This document shows positions 38,001-53,000 of a DNA stretch of 64,000 nt, in pieces. The notes beneath the pieces are model-generated. The model was not told the origin of the DNA. It saw nothing but the letters and a program-made list of their open reading frames with translations, and did no database searches. Positions within the stretch are counted from its first letter, which is position 1, and each line of letters begins with the position of its first letter. The DNA is from Hippopus hippopus. Taxonomy: Eukaryota > Mollusca > Bivalvia > Cardiida > Cardiidae. The translations under genes were made by a program, and so were the position numbers. The stretch spans positions 11,295,918 to 11,359,917 of the forward strand of contig OX328104.1 in NCBI GenBank assembly GCA_946811185.2. The letters are read 5' to 3'.

Positions 38001-41000
38001 TTACTGTCTTATCAAATCTGAATATCGGCGTGTCCGATAACTGGTATAGCGAGTCCGCAATTTCCGACTTAGCTCTGGTTGTTTTTTGTGCATGATGAAT
38101 TATCTTTACAGAAAAGATTGACAAATATTTCTGTTTCATAATCAGAGATTCAATTTGCTAACCGTTTTTTTTTTTGTTAAAAAAAAAAAAATCGTGGTAT
38201 TGGCCGTGAACGCACTTGGCTCACGAAACTCGGATAATGAACGATAACTCGGAGGCTTCAATGGCGACATGTAAAATTATTAACAGCCGTTGAAGGGTAT
38301 TCTCAGTGCTACATGACCGATGTTCATCCAGAACGAAAAGAATTACCTTATTTGTATTCACATGTAAAATTAAAAAACATTTTGGTAATTGACCTTCAAT
38401 AATTTGCAATTGCAATATTTTTCGAGTGCTTGAAATTTTAGCTCGCATTTTCCAATTCTACCTCGAATTTTGCAAGTAAATACATCGGAATTTCGAACCC
38501 TGACAAACTTTGTTTTCTATGTTTAATAAAGACAAATCACTCTATTTAAGTCATGTGCCAGCCCCCTCACTTTGGTGGAAAGCAAATTGTTGTTGTCTGG
38601 TAAAGAGCAAAGAGGCCTGTAACTATGGTTACTGTTGAAAAAAGAGATATGAGGAAATTTTAAAATACAGTTGGAGGGAAAGTTCATAATCAGTGAATGA
38701 AATCATTCTGCAGTGTATTGTTCTGTATTGAGAAACTGTTTAACTCTTTACCAAATAATTACATGTTTTAACAACCCTGGGAAAGATGCCTTTTGAAAAC
38801 ATTGAGGGAAAAAGAGAAAATGCTGGTAACCAGCATTTTATCCTCTTCCCACAATGTTTTCTATCCTTTCAGAGAATTCAACCTCAATTGTATTAATTTT
38901 GAATTTGTCGTCTGCTGATGTTTTGAAATTGTGGGAGTCTAAAATTTTGTTGTTTGGTAAAGAGATAAGAAGTGAGATAGATCTGTTTCACAGACATCAA
39001 AATGGTATCACTCTATGGTAAAGTGTTCCTACTGTCATTTCTAGAGTCTGACCATTATGTTGAAAGTGTAGCCTTCTAAACTCTCTTGCTGCCTAATAAT
39101 ACATAGGTTCAACCTTCTTTCAACTGGTATTACAATTCTAATACAGAAGCAATTGATTGATTGAATGATTGATTGAATTGGAGTTTAACACCGTTTTAAC
39201 AGCTAGGTCATATTGTGGCGGTCAATGCACCTACACATTTGTTTCCTGACTTTCTCACACCAGTACTAACACAACTTTCTTCCCAAGTCACTGACTACTT
39301 TCTCACATGCAACAGAGGTGAGAGGCAAAAAATCATAAAGAAAGTTTGCCTCAACCAGGTATTGAACTCACAAACCACCAGGTCACGATTTCCAATATGC
39401 TAACCACTGACCTACCTTGGCGGGCTAAAGAAGCAATTGAAACTGTAGATAAAAGAATGCACCCCTCCATCTTCCTGATACTTCTAATTATAGTCAAAAT
39501 TGGATAGTCTCAAAAGTTCTCTGCCCCTTCCCAATTTTTCATCACTTTGATTTATTCCTATCTTATTTGATATATCTACATGATATGATACCATTTTTTG
39601 TGCTGCTACAAACTCATGGCCTCTAGTACAACAGCAAACATAAGGACAGAAATAAAACATGTGATTTCAGTTACATGACATACTTATGTCCCTTTTTTTC
39701 CTTGTCACGAACAGGTGACTTTGACTTAGTACTGCCCCGGCCCCGTATTGGTGACCTTGACTTAGTACTGTCATGACCCTGTGCTGGTGACCTTGACTTT
39801 TTGTTGTCAAGGTTATGTGTTGGTGACCTTGACTTTACATCATCAAGACAACTTGTATCTATCAAAATCCTGGCAGAAAGATAGTGTCATAATTAAAATC
39901 ATTTGTCCAGCTTCAGATAAATTTACAAATAAATTTCACAGATAAAAACTGATCTATCAATCCAAATATGACTGATGATCCATTATACCACTTTGATCAT
40001 AAACAAAAACACAATGTTGGCCCTTTCCTTTCCATACAAAAAATTGTATGATGAAAATGCTGCTGCAATGGGACTGGAATACACAGCTGACTATTTTATG
40101 TACCACAGTGTTCCCCAGTCTATGATAAAATGTCTTTTATACATAATTTATATATCCTTTTTACTCCCTTTTTTTTTTTTAAATCACATTTAACTGAAAA
40201 AAATCAACACTGAGTAACCTCAAGTCAGCATAAAATCAAACATAGTATAAAGGTCTAAATGATGGCTTTCAAACTTATGCATTCTACTGACCATCCAGTA
40301 GATGCCTGTTCTTTACCCTTTACCACATGATCCCGACTTTTCACAACTTTGAGGAAGGCGTCTTTTGAAAACAATGTGGGAAAAGGAAAAAATACTGTTA
40401 ACCTGTATTTTCTCTTTTTCCAACAATGTTTTCTTTCCTTTCTTAAACAATTTCAACCACTTGAGCCAATTTATTGTCTGCAAATGCTTTGGATTTGAAC
40501 ATGTCCAAAATTTTGTCATCTGGTAAAGAGTTAAAACATTAGGTCAATGGTAAAAATTGCTTTAGATTACTATCCTTTCTGTATCTCCCCTATATTAATC
40601 TGTCATTTATCTTAAAGTCCAATAGTGAAGCATTGTGCCTTGCTTTTGATGTCACTAAATCAAAAGGGTATAAAAGCTGAAAACAAGTTAATTGGTTTTA
40701 CTATACTGATGCTATTATTATAAAACTTGTGCTTCACATCGCAGTGCAATAACATTGGCATGCAGTTGACCCTTAAGATGCTAAAAGGTAGCTATTGCTA
40801 AACACTGCAATTCAAGACAAGAAAACATGTAACATGCCATCTGATCTTGAACCTACATTGCGCAATGTTTTAAGAGACTATCTATAGTATACAAGTCTAA
40901 AAATTGCAAGCTTCCGAATTACTTAGACTAAAAAAAAATGTATTAAATTCATTTAGCAACTTAAAGAGTCGGTGGAAATCAAGCTCTCTGCAATTCAACA

Positions 41001-44000
41001 ACTTTAATCAGCATGCAACAATAATAAATCAACAATTTTCTGTGTTAGACTACATCAAACTATTTAAAAAACTAGAGGCGCTTGAGCGCCTGTATCGCTC
41101 CACAGGCCTGATATTTCTATAATGGCAAAAGGAAGTTTTTAACAATTATCATTCAATCCTGCATTTTAGCTCACTGAAGAAACAATTTGGTAGACAACCA
41201 CCATAGGAACTTACCTGCAAAACAACAATGAAATCCAATGAATAGTTTTAGAGAAGAAATTTTTCAAAGATTTTACTTTATACCATAAAAGGAAAATGAG
41301 TCTCCCATAAAAGCCATGTTTTTTGACAGATCTTTTTTTTTTTAAGGAATTCTGTAAACCTGTATCTAAGGAACATTCCTGCAAAATAATAATGCTATCC
41401 AAATAGCGGTTTGGGAGGAGAAGATTTTTAAAGGTTTTTTACTTTGGTTGCCATGGCAACCAGAATTCTTCATGGAACACAATTATTTGAAGGAATTTGA
41501 AAGAGGACCACCAATGGAACATTCCTGTGAAATTTGGTAAAAATCCAGTCAATAGTTTCTGAGGAGAAGTTTTTTAAAGAAAAAGTTTACGGACGCACGC
41601 ACGAACGGACGGACGGACAGACGGACGGACGGACGCACGGACGGACGGACGGACGGACGCACGACGGACACAACGCCATGACAATAGCTCTCTGGCCTTC
41701 GGCCAGTGGAGCTAAAAAAGCATTTTGCCTGGCATTGACATAAACATATTGACTGTACACGACAGTTAGTCTGTCACTTGGGTGTAGAGAACACCAAACC
41801 AAGATCATGTTGCAAGACATGCAAGTAAATCTTGGTCTACCCTTCCAAAAGGATATTGCTGTTGACCATACACTGGGTATAGGAGCAAAAGCCAATGATA
41901 AATGTAATATCATAATTTTACACTAATGCAAGCTTTCATCATGATAATACAGTCAATCTTTTGTTGCAAGACCATTACATGGATCATAGAAAGTTATCAT
42001 TACTTCTGGAATATGGGCTTCCTTAACTCTTAACCAAACAACAAAATTTTAGACTGGTCCAAATTCAAAGCACTTGCAGATGACAAAATAAACATAACTC
42101 AAAATTTAAGATTTGTTTCCAGCAGGGTAGGAAACATTGTGGGAAAAAGAGAAAATGCTGGTTACCAGCATTTTCTCCTTTTCCCACAATGTTTTCAAAA
42201 GGCTTCTGTCTCAGGGTCATAAAAACCAGGGAATGTTTAGTAAAGGGTTAAGAAGTTAGGAACAATGCATGGTTATCACTTAGGAAGTTCTTACAACTGA
42301 ATTTATATACCAACCATGCTCTATAAAAAGGGGGTTAAATGCATCTGAAAAAGTACTGACCCAGGGCAGCCTGTGCAGTCTGCATAGGTGACCTGGGTCG
42401 AAACTTTTTGCATGTCCAAGGACAATATTTCTACTGTTAAAATTGGTTGTGAGATCAATTACATTTTATGGATCCATAATTATATGATAAATTGCTTGTT
42501 ATGATGCATCATGGAGATGCATTTAACTCCCTTTTGCCAGAGAATGGCTCATATGCTCATCACAAAAAAAAAAAAATTGAATGTTTCAAGAACCAAGTAA
42601 CTGTTTTCCTGTTTCTTTATCATAAACTATCACTCTGAAAAAGCAGCTGTTAGTGTAACTTATTATATAGTTTACAATACTGGGTTACACTAGTGATAAA
42701 GAACAAACCCAGGGGAACAAATTTAAGGGGTTGGAGGAAAATACAAAGCAATTCAATAATGTTTCTTGAATATTTACCTTGGTGTGGGCAAGCTTCTTCT
42801 ATTCAACTGGGCTGAGGCTGACTGCAGCTGGAAAACAATCAGAAAAGTTTGAATTTTTACAGAGTTTCAAACCATTGCTCAATATTTTTTAGAATCTTAC
42901 TCCAGAGGACCAAATGTTTAGTGTTGCCTATATCAAAATCATTTGGTACAAGTAAAATGTGATTTTTTTTTATCTTTTTTAAACCCTTAACCAGATGACA
43001 AAGTCTTACTCTTGTCCAAATTAAAAGCATTTGCGGACAACAAATTGCTGTCTGAAAACTTGAAAATTGTTCTTGGAAGGGTAGAAAACATTGTGTGAAT
43101 AGGAGAAATGCTGGTTACCAGCATTTTCTCCTTTTCACTAAATGTTTGAAAAAGTTTCTTTCGCAGGGTCTTTCAAAAAGGTTTCTTTCTCAAAAACAGG
43201 ATTTTATGGTAAAGGTTTACCATTTACCACACATTACTAAGTTTAAACAACCTTGGAAAAGAAGACGCCTGAAAATATCATGAACAAGGTCAAAATTCTA
43301 GTATCCAGCATTTTCACCTTTTTCCCACACTATTTTCTACCCCATCCAAGTAATAAAGCCCTTTGCATCATTTTCAACTTTTTTGTTTACAGCTACTTTC
43401 AATTTGGAAGAGCCAATGATTTGTTGTGTGGGAATGAGTTAACTCTCTGCCACTTTACAAAACTTTAGACTCGTTCACATTCAAAGCATTTTCCATGGAA
43501 AAGTCTAAGGTTGTTCTCAAATGATGAAAGTTCCCTTTGAGTAAAAATCTGTGAAAAGAGGATAAGATGCTGGTTACAAGGGGTTCATGTGGTAATGGAT
43601 TAACCTTGAACTACACAATCTCAAGTTTTAATAACCCTGAGGAAAAAGCCTTTTGAAAATATTGTGAGAAAAGGAGAAAATGCTGGTAACCAGCATTTTC
43701 TCCTTTTCCCACAATATTTTCTACCTTATCAAAGATAAATTCTGTCAAAAATTTGTGATTTTGTTATTTTGTTGTTTGATAAAGAGTTCAAAGGATATCT
43801 GATACCAAGATTCTATGACAGTTTTTACTTACTAAAATTCTATTCAAATTAATTTTATTCACACATGTATGTGGTTTTTTTTTTTTTGGGGGGGGGGGGC
43901 GCACTCTTTTATTTCTTTTAAAACTTGTACAGCACAAACCAATTGACAATACCATGTAATCCTTCACTCACTGGTTCTGTGTTTTAACAATGCTGAGGAA

Positions 44001-47000
44001 GAAGCCTTTAGGAACATTGTTAGACAAGGAGAAAATACTTATTTCTTTTTTTAGAATAGGTATTCTGATAGTGAAATGTTGATTTCTTTGCTGTTATTTT
44101 ACAATGCTTTAACATCAACATAGTCATATTACAGCAACAGCTCACTTATTCATGTCTTTTCTGGGTTTATAAAACTGATGATAGGTTGAGGCTCTGCACT
44201 GACTTGCCCAAAGACTCTCTGGCATCACAAACACAGCCAGATTGAGCCTTTAGTGTTTGTATTACATGTCGTATATGCACATATTTGGACTATGTTTTCG
44301 TAGAGATTTTAGGAATCTGAACATAATTAATGAGCAGTTTGATCTGTTGACTGTATTAGTGACCCTATAAGGCACAGCTTTTAATTAAGGTAAGTAATCA
44401 TTTATGCAAAACAAATCTAACCCCTCCAAATCCAAAATGTCCTCTTCCAAAAGCCCAATCCAAGCAAAGAATACAGTCACGGAACAATTTATTTCACCTC
44501 TTACCTTCCAGAATTTTTTATATTTTGACAGACGACAAAGTAAATTTAAACTCGACCAAACTGATGGCATTTGCAGGTGACATATGTAAATGGCTAAAAT
44601 AATGAGATTAACTGATTGACTGATTGATTGTGTGATATTGTTGCCATTTTCAAGATTATTGCAGTTATATGGCAACAACCAGTGCACCTATTCATGCTGT
44701 CCTGGAGTTTCTGTTACCAGTATGTCACATAATTTTTTCCCCAGCAACTGGCTGCTTTTTCACTTAACCATCGTAAAGTAAAGATCAGTGGTGGGAGAGG
44801 AATGAATCCTGTCCCAATGACTATCATCAATCCTCGTAAAACTAGAGGCCCTTGAGGGCCTGAAATCGCTCTACTGGCCTGGCAGTGATTTTGCTTTTTT
44901 GCTAGCATACATACGAATTCACGATGCAAAAAGAAAAAAGACAAAAAACACAAAACTAGCGAAGTTCAAAGAAATGTGACTAATAATGTAGACTCCGTTG
45001 AGTAAACGATACTAAGTCATCAAATGGCTGCTTTTCCTGAACGGTTTACTAGATTTTCTTTACTTTTAATAGAGTTTAATCCCTTGATGAATCAAATAAT
45101 CTTTGCAAGTTTCACAAGATTTGGATCAACACTGTGGACTTCATTGCCTAAACAACAAATGGAAATTTTCAACTTTGAATGCCTACTTTTCCCATACTGA
45201 TTGTCAGTTTTTTTTTCAAAATCAATAGGGTTCAAGCTGTTTATGATACAAGGAAATGTGCAAGTTTCATGATAATCCAACCACAAACGCTGACTTCATC
45301 GCGTAAACAAGAAATGGAAATTTTTAACTTTAAATGGCTACTTTTCCCATACTGATTGTTGAATTTTTTTCAAAATCAATAGGGTTGAAGCTATTGATAA
45401 GATAAACAAACTGTGCAAGTTTCACAAAAATCTAATTACATATGCAGACTTTCTCACGTAACAAGAAATGGAAATTTTCAACTTGAAATGGCTACTTTTC
45501 CCATACTATTTGTTGGATTTTTTTCAAAATCAATAGGGTTGAAGCTATTGATAAAATAAACAAACTGTTCAAGTTTAACAGAAATCTGACCACAAATGAA
45601 GACTTTATCGTGTAAACAAGAAATGGAAATTTTCAACTTGAAATGGCTATTTTTCCCATACTGTCTGTTGGATTTTTTTCAAAATCAATAGGGTTGAAGC
45701 TATTGATGAGACAAACAAACTGTGCAAGTTTCACGAAAATCTGATCACAAATGAAGACTTTATCGCGTAAACAAGAAAAAGACTAATGGACGGACGGACA
45801 GATGGATGGACAACGGAAACCACGCCATGACATAAGCTCTGCTGGCTTTAGCCAGTAGAGTTAAAAACTGGCAATGCTGGGAATTTGAACCACCAACCCC
45901 CTATTCTCCAGTCCTGACTATGCTACCGGCTGCCCTACCAGGGCTCAGCCTAAAATAATGAGGTTTGTTTTAGAAAGGGTGTATCATGCTGAAAAAACAA
46001 GAGGGCCATGATGGCCCTGTATCGCTCCACTGGCTAATACGTAAAATCACTACATGCCAAACATTACAATACTTGGCCAATTGGTTTTGAACATAAGACC
46101 CCTGAAACAGGACTAAAATTGGTAGCCCTAGTTCATATGGTTAGTAACAAGAAGATTTCTAAAGATTTCACTATATAAGCCCATGTAAAACTTCTGACCC
46201 CTCAGGGTGAATCAAATTCCCCCCTAGGGCTATAATTTACGCACTCTTGGTGAAGGGCCTTTAGATATAGCTACATGCGAAATTTGGTAGCCCTACGCTT
46301 TATGAATAAGTACAGGGAGATTTCTTAAGTTTTCTCTACATAAGCCCATGTAAAACTTGTGACCCCCGGGGCAGGGCCAATTTTGACCCCAGGGCTATAA
46401 TTTAAGCACTCTTGGTAGAGACCCACTAGATAAAGCCACATGCAAAATTTGGTAGCCCTAGGCCTTACGGCTAGGTACAGGGAGATTTCTAAAGTTTTCC
46501 CTAAATAAGCCCATGTAAAACTTGTGACCCCCGGGGTGGGGTCAAATTTGACCCAAGGGCTATAATTTGGGCACTCTTGGTAGAGGCCCACTAGATAAAG
46601 CCACATGCAAAATTTGGTAGCCCTAGGCCCCATGGCTAGGTCAAAGAAGAATTTTAAAGTTCTCCCTATATAAGCCCATGTAAAACTTGTTATATAAGCC
46701 CATGTAAAACTTGTTACCCCCGGGCAGGGCCTAATTTGACCCCAGGGCTATAATTTGAACAATCTTGGCAGAGGTCCACTAGATAAAGCTACATGCCAAA
46801 TTTGGTTGCTCTAGGCCCTATGGCTAGGTAGAAGAGGAATTTTAAAGTTCTCCCTAAATAAGCCCATGTAAAACTTGTGACCCCCGGGGCGGGGCCAATT
46901 TTGACCCCAGTGCTATAAATTGAAGAAACTTGGTAGAGGTCCACTAGATAAAGCTACATGCCAAATTTGGTAGCCCTTGGCCTTACAGTTTCAGACAAGA

Positions 47001-50000
47001 AGATTTTCAAAGATTTTCAAAATTTTTCAGTTTTGTTGCCATGGCAACCAGAGTTTTTGAAGGAATTAAATTCTTTCAAGAAATTCTGAAGAGGACCATG
47101 GCAGGATCATTTCTGTGAAGTTTCATCAAAATTGGATGGGTAGTTTCAGAGAAGAAGACGTTTTAAAAAAAAGTTAACGGACGGACGGACGCACAGACGG
47201 ACGGACGGACGCACGGACGCACGGACGGACGCACGACGGACAACAGGCCATGACATAAGCCCGCTGGCCTTCGGCCAGTGGAGCTAAAAATGTGAAAATA
47301 CTTGTTTCTAGCATATTCTCCTTTTCCCCCAATGTTTTCAAAGGTTCTCTTCCACAGAGTTGTTAAAATACAGGGTTTCTGGTAAAGAGTTAAGAGAAAC
47401 AAGAAAATAACACAGAAGATACTTAAAGACATTGTGAAGACATCTACCATTTATTAACAGCCCGCTGACATGGGTTGATACTTTCTGCAAATGCATTAAA
47501 CCCCTTGTCACAGGCCCATATCTATTATGGTTTTGATAGGCTAGTGAAGCAGGAAGTGTTATGCAAAGATATATGGTCACAAGTCATGCAAAAGTTCAAA
47601 TGCACTACCTGACAGCAGGATGTGCTGACATAGCATCATAAACTTAAGTCAAAATAATAAAACATTAACTCAGCAGTGTAATTCTATCCAAACTAAAGTA
47701 TAACATGCACATATTTCTAAAAATTATCATATAGCAGCTATCAATGATGGCATTATTATGTAATATAGGATTGAAACTTTTGCAACCTTCACAGTGACTG
47801 TTCTAAAAACTTATGAAAGACCATGAAAAATGAGAGAATGAACACAAATGTGATGAGAATGAACATACATGTGATGAATGAACACACTAATGTTTTGTAT
47901 ACAATGAGGGCCATTCCTGTATTTAAATTTATCTCCCTTGCCAGATAAAGACTAAAGGTAACCAAGTAAGAGATTGGTCCTTTTACCTGTATTCCTTTGT
48001 TTTTATCCTTGATTCCCTTGGGGATGTTGGGATAAATATAATTTATGATTATGTGCAAGGTCCCAATGTAATTTTGAAGCGAATTCTGTTTGCAATCATT
48101 AGAGATATGTGTGTATATCAATTTTTAAAACAATCGAACCAGGTTAGCTGAGATATTATCTCAATAACATATTTGTGTAGTGCAAGAAAATCAAGGATAA
48201 AATCCAAGTAAACACCTTATTAGGACCAATGTAGTACTGGAGAGGAATCAAGAAAAAATAACTGAAGAATGATCCCCCCCTCCATTATAGATGATTCATT
48301 TACCAGAACTATTCAATGGATTTTCTGCAGTTTAACCCTTTACCACACAATCCCAACTTTTAACAACCCTGAGGAAGAAGCCTTTTGAAAACATTGTGGG
48401 AAAAGGAGAAAATGCTGGTAACCAGCATTTTCTCCTTTTCCCACAATGTTTTCTGCTCTATCAAAGAAAAATAGCATCTTTTGAGCTACATTGGAATTGT
48501 TGTCTGCAAATGCTTTCAATTGGGACGGGTCTAAAATGTTTTTGTGTGGTAAAGAGTTAAATGGATTTCAAGCTGTTGACATAAAAATCTACGCCAGTTT
48601 CAGAAGCATAAGATTGGGTAGTGACGATTTCCTCAATATTTTTGCAAGCATTGTAATATAAAGTAAAACTAGGGGATGTACATGTATTCACAAAACAGTC
48701 TTAGTTTCATTCTCAGTCTTATTCCAGATTTAGAAAGTAACACATCTTTTGATTGGCTAAACCATTCAGTTTAGCCAATCTGAAATTGTGTTACTTTCAA
48801 GTTTACAAAATTCTGAAGAATAAGACTAAGAATCTTCTCAAGAATGGTTGAATATGGACCTAGGCATAACTTTTACTAACATTGTAATTAGATGGATGGT
48901 TAAGAAGAGCACTAAGTTCTTCCAAGTACCATGTTTACAGAAGCAAGCTTAAGTTTACCTTCAACTTGTTTTAACCCTTTACCACACAATGACACCTTTT
49001 AACGCCCCTGAAAAAGAGGCCTTTTGAAAACATTGTGGGAAAAGGAGAAAATGCTGGTAACCAGCATTTTCTCCTTTTCCCACAAAGTTTTCTACCCTAT
49101 CAAAGAAAAGTTGCGTCATTTGAGCCATTATGAAATTGTCGTCTGCAAATGCTTTCAATTTGGATAGGTCTTAAATTTTGCCGTGTGGTAAAGGATTAAC
49201 TCCTTCCATGCCACTGGCTAATACAGGGGCTTTTTAGGATGGCAAAGATCAAGATCCGACTGCACAAAACATGCAGACTGCTCTTGAACCCATACTTTCC
49301 ACTTGTTAACTCTTTACCACATGACAAAATTTTGGACTTGTCCAAATTGAAAGCAATTGCAGACAACAAAATTAACGTGACTGAAAAATTGAAATTTGTT
49401 CTAGGAGGGTAGAAAACATTGTGGGAAAAGGAAAAAATGCTGGTTACCAGCATTTTCTCCTTTTCCCACAGTGTTTTCAAAAGCCTTCTTTTTCTGGGCC
49501 GTGAAAACCAGGGATTGTTTGGGAAAGGGTTAAGTCAAACATATGGAATAAAAATCTCACTGAGTTCCAGTTGTATTTTCACCTGTCGAGAGAGGGCGAG
49601 GTTCTATATTTGGCACAGAAAGAATTAACTGACTACAATATTCTTATCATTCTAGGGACACCATGAGGTGTGCATGTGGACAGAATGGATCAAGATCAGA
49701 CTGCACAAAAACATGCAGTCTAATTGCTGGTCAAGACTGTCTGATTTCAAGAGATACTCTGGTCAAAACTGCCTTGAAATTGGCACAAGTTAAGCTTTGT
49801 TTACTACAAATTATTTAACCCTTTACCAAAAACTGCTAAGTTTTAACTCTTTACCAAACGACAAAATTTTGGACTAGTTCAAATTGAAAGCAGTTGCAGA
49901 CGACAAAATAAATGTGACTCAAATATTGAAATTTGATTTGGGAAGGGTAGAAAACATTGTGGGAAAAGGAGAAAATGCTGGTTACCAGCATTTTCTCCTT

Positions 50001-53000
50001 TTCCTACAATGTTTTCAAAAGTTTTTGAAAATATTGTTGGAGAAGAAGAAATGCTGGTAACCAGTATTTTCTTCTTTTCCCACATTGTTCTCTACCCTTT
50101 AAACAGAAGATTGCATCATTTGCACCTCATGTAATTCATCATCTGCAAATGTTTTCTATTTGGACATATCTAAAATTTTGTCATTCCTAAAAGAGTTAAC
50201 TAGCACTATAACCCTTTACCAAGCAATACCATGTTTTAATGACCTCAGGAAGAGCCATTTTAAAAAGACAGTTGGAAAAGAAGAAAGTGTTGGTAACCAG
50301 CATTTTTTTTCTCTTAACCAACACTATTTTCAGCCTTTTCAACCAGACATTTCACCATTTCAACTTCATCCATTTTAGCTCAGTCAAATGCTTTCAATTC
50401 AAATAAGTCTTTTATTTTACCATTTGGTAAAGAGTGTAACGAAAACAGTTTTCACAGCTGTAGCGAGGTAAGAAAATATCATTCACTCTGTTGCACTGCA
50501 AAACAAACCAAATTAAACCAGTCAGGTGTGTGAACAAAAAGGAAACCCAAAGAGCACATAATCTATCTTAACCCTTTTTACAGCTTAAGTTGCCTTTGCA
50601 GCACACATGGATCAAGATCAGACTGCATAAAAGTTGCAGTCTCATTTTTTATCTACACTGTTGGCTTTGCTGAGACATTCTAGACAAGAGCAATCTTGAA
50701 ATTTAAATTATTTGAATGTTATTACTCCACTGAAAATGTTTTTTTTTTGGTTTATTTGATGCTAAAATTAACAGGATTTAGTTCATTTTGTAAGTGTTGC
50801 CGTGATATAACTGAAATAATGTTGAAAGCGGCTTAAAACACCATTCAAACAATCAATCACTTTGTAAGACACTTGAAAATTACAATATATTTAGGTCTTG
50901 ACTGAAAATTTTCATATTGTGTGTTCAGTGCTCTAAGGGTGAAAAGAAACTTAAAGAGGGCACACAGAAATAATAAGCAAGAAAATTAAATTCTATCTCA
51001 AAGAACCATGCAGAGACACTTGCAAGGCTGTCACAATGCAGAGGTGGATGGATAATCAGGGGGAGAGTAATCCCATCTGATAATCCAGTTATCATCATAA
51101 CAATGTAATAAATCTATCTTACTGCACTTCTCCTCTTTCTGATGACAACAGCCGACTCCTGTGTAAGCAGTAGTTCAAAAAAGAATGACATGATTAATGG
51201 AACAACTCATACTCCTTTTGTAAATAACACAGATCAAGATCAACCCGCACAAAACGTGAAGAATGATCATTGAACAACACAGTCAGGTATTTTGTAAAAT
51301 ATCCCAATCAAACAGCCTGGCAATACAAAATGGTGAAGAGTTCATTCAAATCATCCTTAGGAAAAAAAAATAAGCCTCAGTAGATGCACCGAAACTTTAC
51401 CTAAAACCTGGAAAACCTAAGTATTGTCTCAGACATTAGCAAAGGGCAATACTAAATCAACTCTTTACCACACAGTCCAGATTTTCAATGACCCCGAGGA
51501 AGAAGCCTTTTGAAAACATTGTGAGAAAAGGCAATCAGCATTTTCTCCTTTCTCACAATATTTTCTGCTCTATCAAGGAAAAATTAGGTCATTTTTGCCT
51601 CCTTTGTCATCTGCAGTTGCTTTCAATTTGGACAAGTCCAAAATTTTGTCACTTGGTAACAAGTTAAGTAATTAACTTCACACCATTTCTAAAGATGCAT
51701 TCTGATGCACCCCCAATGCATGTCTTTCAACAACATTTTGACATGTGACAGAATAAATCATGACTTTTTTGTTTTGCAGGTGTTTTATGCCACTTTCCTA
51801 GGGTGTTTCATGTATATGAGCCATTCTGTGTGAAACAGGGGTTTCATACATCTGCAAAAAAGTATCAACCAGGTCAGCTTGCGCAGTCCACACAAGTTAG
51901 ATTGACTTTAGTGGATACATTTTGCTATTGGTCAATTTACTTTCTATAATGCATAACTAAGTTTGATTAAAGCCCTGTTTGCCAGAGCATCCCTATATCC
52001 ATAAGAAAGCTTTCTACATCCTTGTACCACGTAATTAATCTTTTTGTCCATTATGTTAACAAAAAAGTATGTGATTCAGACCAAGATATGCAAATGTCTA
52101 AGGTACATACTTTGACTCTTTACAATCCCAAGTTTTGACTTTGGAAAACATTGTGGGAAAAGTAGAAATGCTGAAAACCAGCTTTTTCCCATTTTCTCAA
52201 ATTTTTTTTTTTTTTGTCCTTTCAGACAAATCCTATCATTTGGGCCAAACTAAATTTTTAATCTGCAAATGTTTTCAATTTGTATGAGTCTGAGTCTGAA
52301 ATTTTGTTCTTTTGGTAAAGAGTAACTCAGACAAGAGTAATGCACATGGGTGCCTAGGCTTGGCTGAAGCTGTTTTAATACACAGATAATTAGACTAGTG
52401 TAAGGACTGTTTTCCTTGTTCTTACATCAGTGTTGTAAACATCATCAATTAGGACTGAAGTATCAAAAACCATCAAATTTTTTGCACTTCGAAAATAAGG
52501 AGATGATAATACCTAAGCATCTTCCTCAAAAACAGCCAAGCTAAGAAAAGTAATACAAAAACACAGATCTGTATAGCAGCAAGCTGGCTCAGGTAGTAAT
52601 CCACATTATGGATTTTTCAATTAGTGGTAGGTGACAGTTTTGCTTACTTTTCAATAAAATACAAACTGCTGCATTATTGACATAAAGGAAACATCACATA
52701 AAATAAAGTTGCTTTAGTAACAGATTGCTGCTGATGAAATTATCATCTTGCAAGTCTATGTACAGCATATATGGTGAAATTCTGAAAAAGAGAGTACAAC
52801 ATACTCCTCTGTTGAAGGTAAGTTTTCATCAAAGGTACAATACAAAGTTTTTTTTTCCGAACAGAAATTTACTAGACAATAATGCAGGGCACTTAATTCT
52901 CTTTTTGGGTAGTGTAACAAAAGTTACGACAGCAAGAGGACTTTTGAAAATAAAGGTGGCGCAGGGTATCTAACAGTAAATATTCATATTATATACCAGT

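Larger units (their letters stand above)
44520..47395 (-). mobile_element. piggyBac-type MITE hosting two separate insertions (four-level nest)
   Basis: MITE pieces: 44520-44606 (CAAACTGATGGCATTTGCAG), 45950-45997 (TTGTTTTAGAAAGGGTGTAT) and 47291-47395 (TTTCTAGCATATTCTCCTTT ... GGTAAAGAGTTAA). A SINE separates the first two and a pearl-like element the last two. Confidence 0.82.

Noticed and set aside
44594..44606. Possibility that the SINE and the pearl-like element at 45998 arrived as one unit
   Set aside because: The SINE has its own 13-bp target duplication, closed before the pearl-like element begins, so they are separate events.
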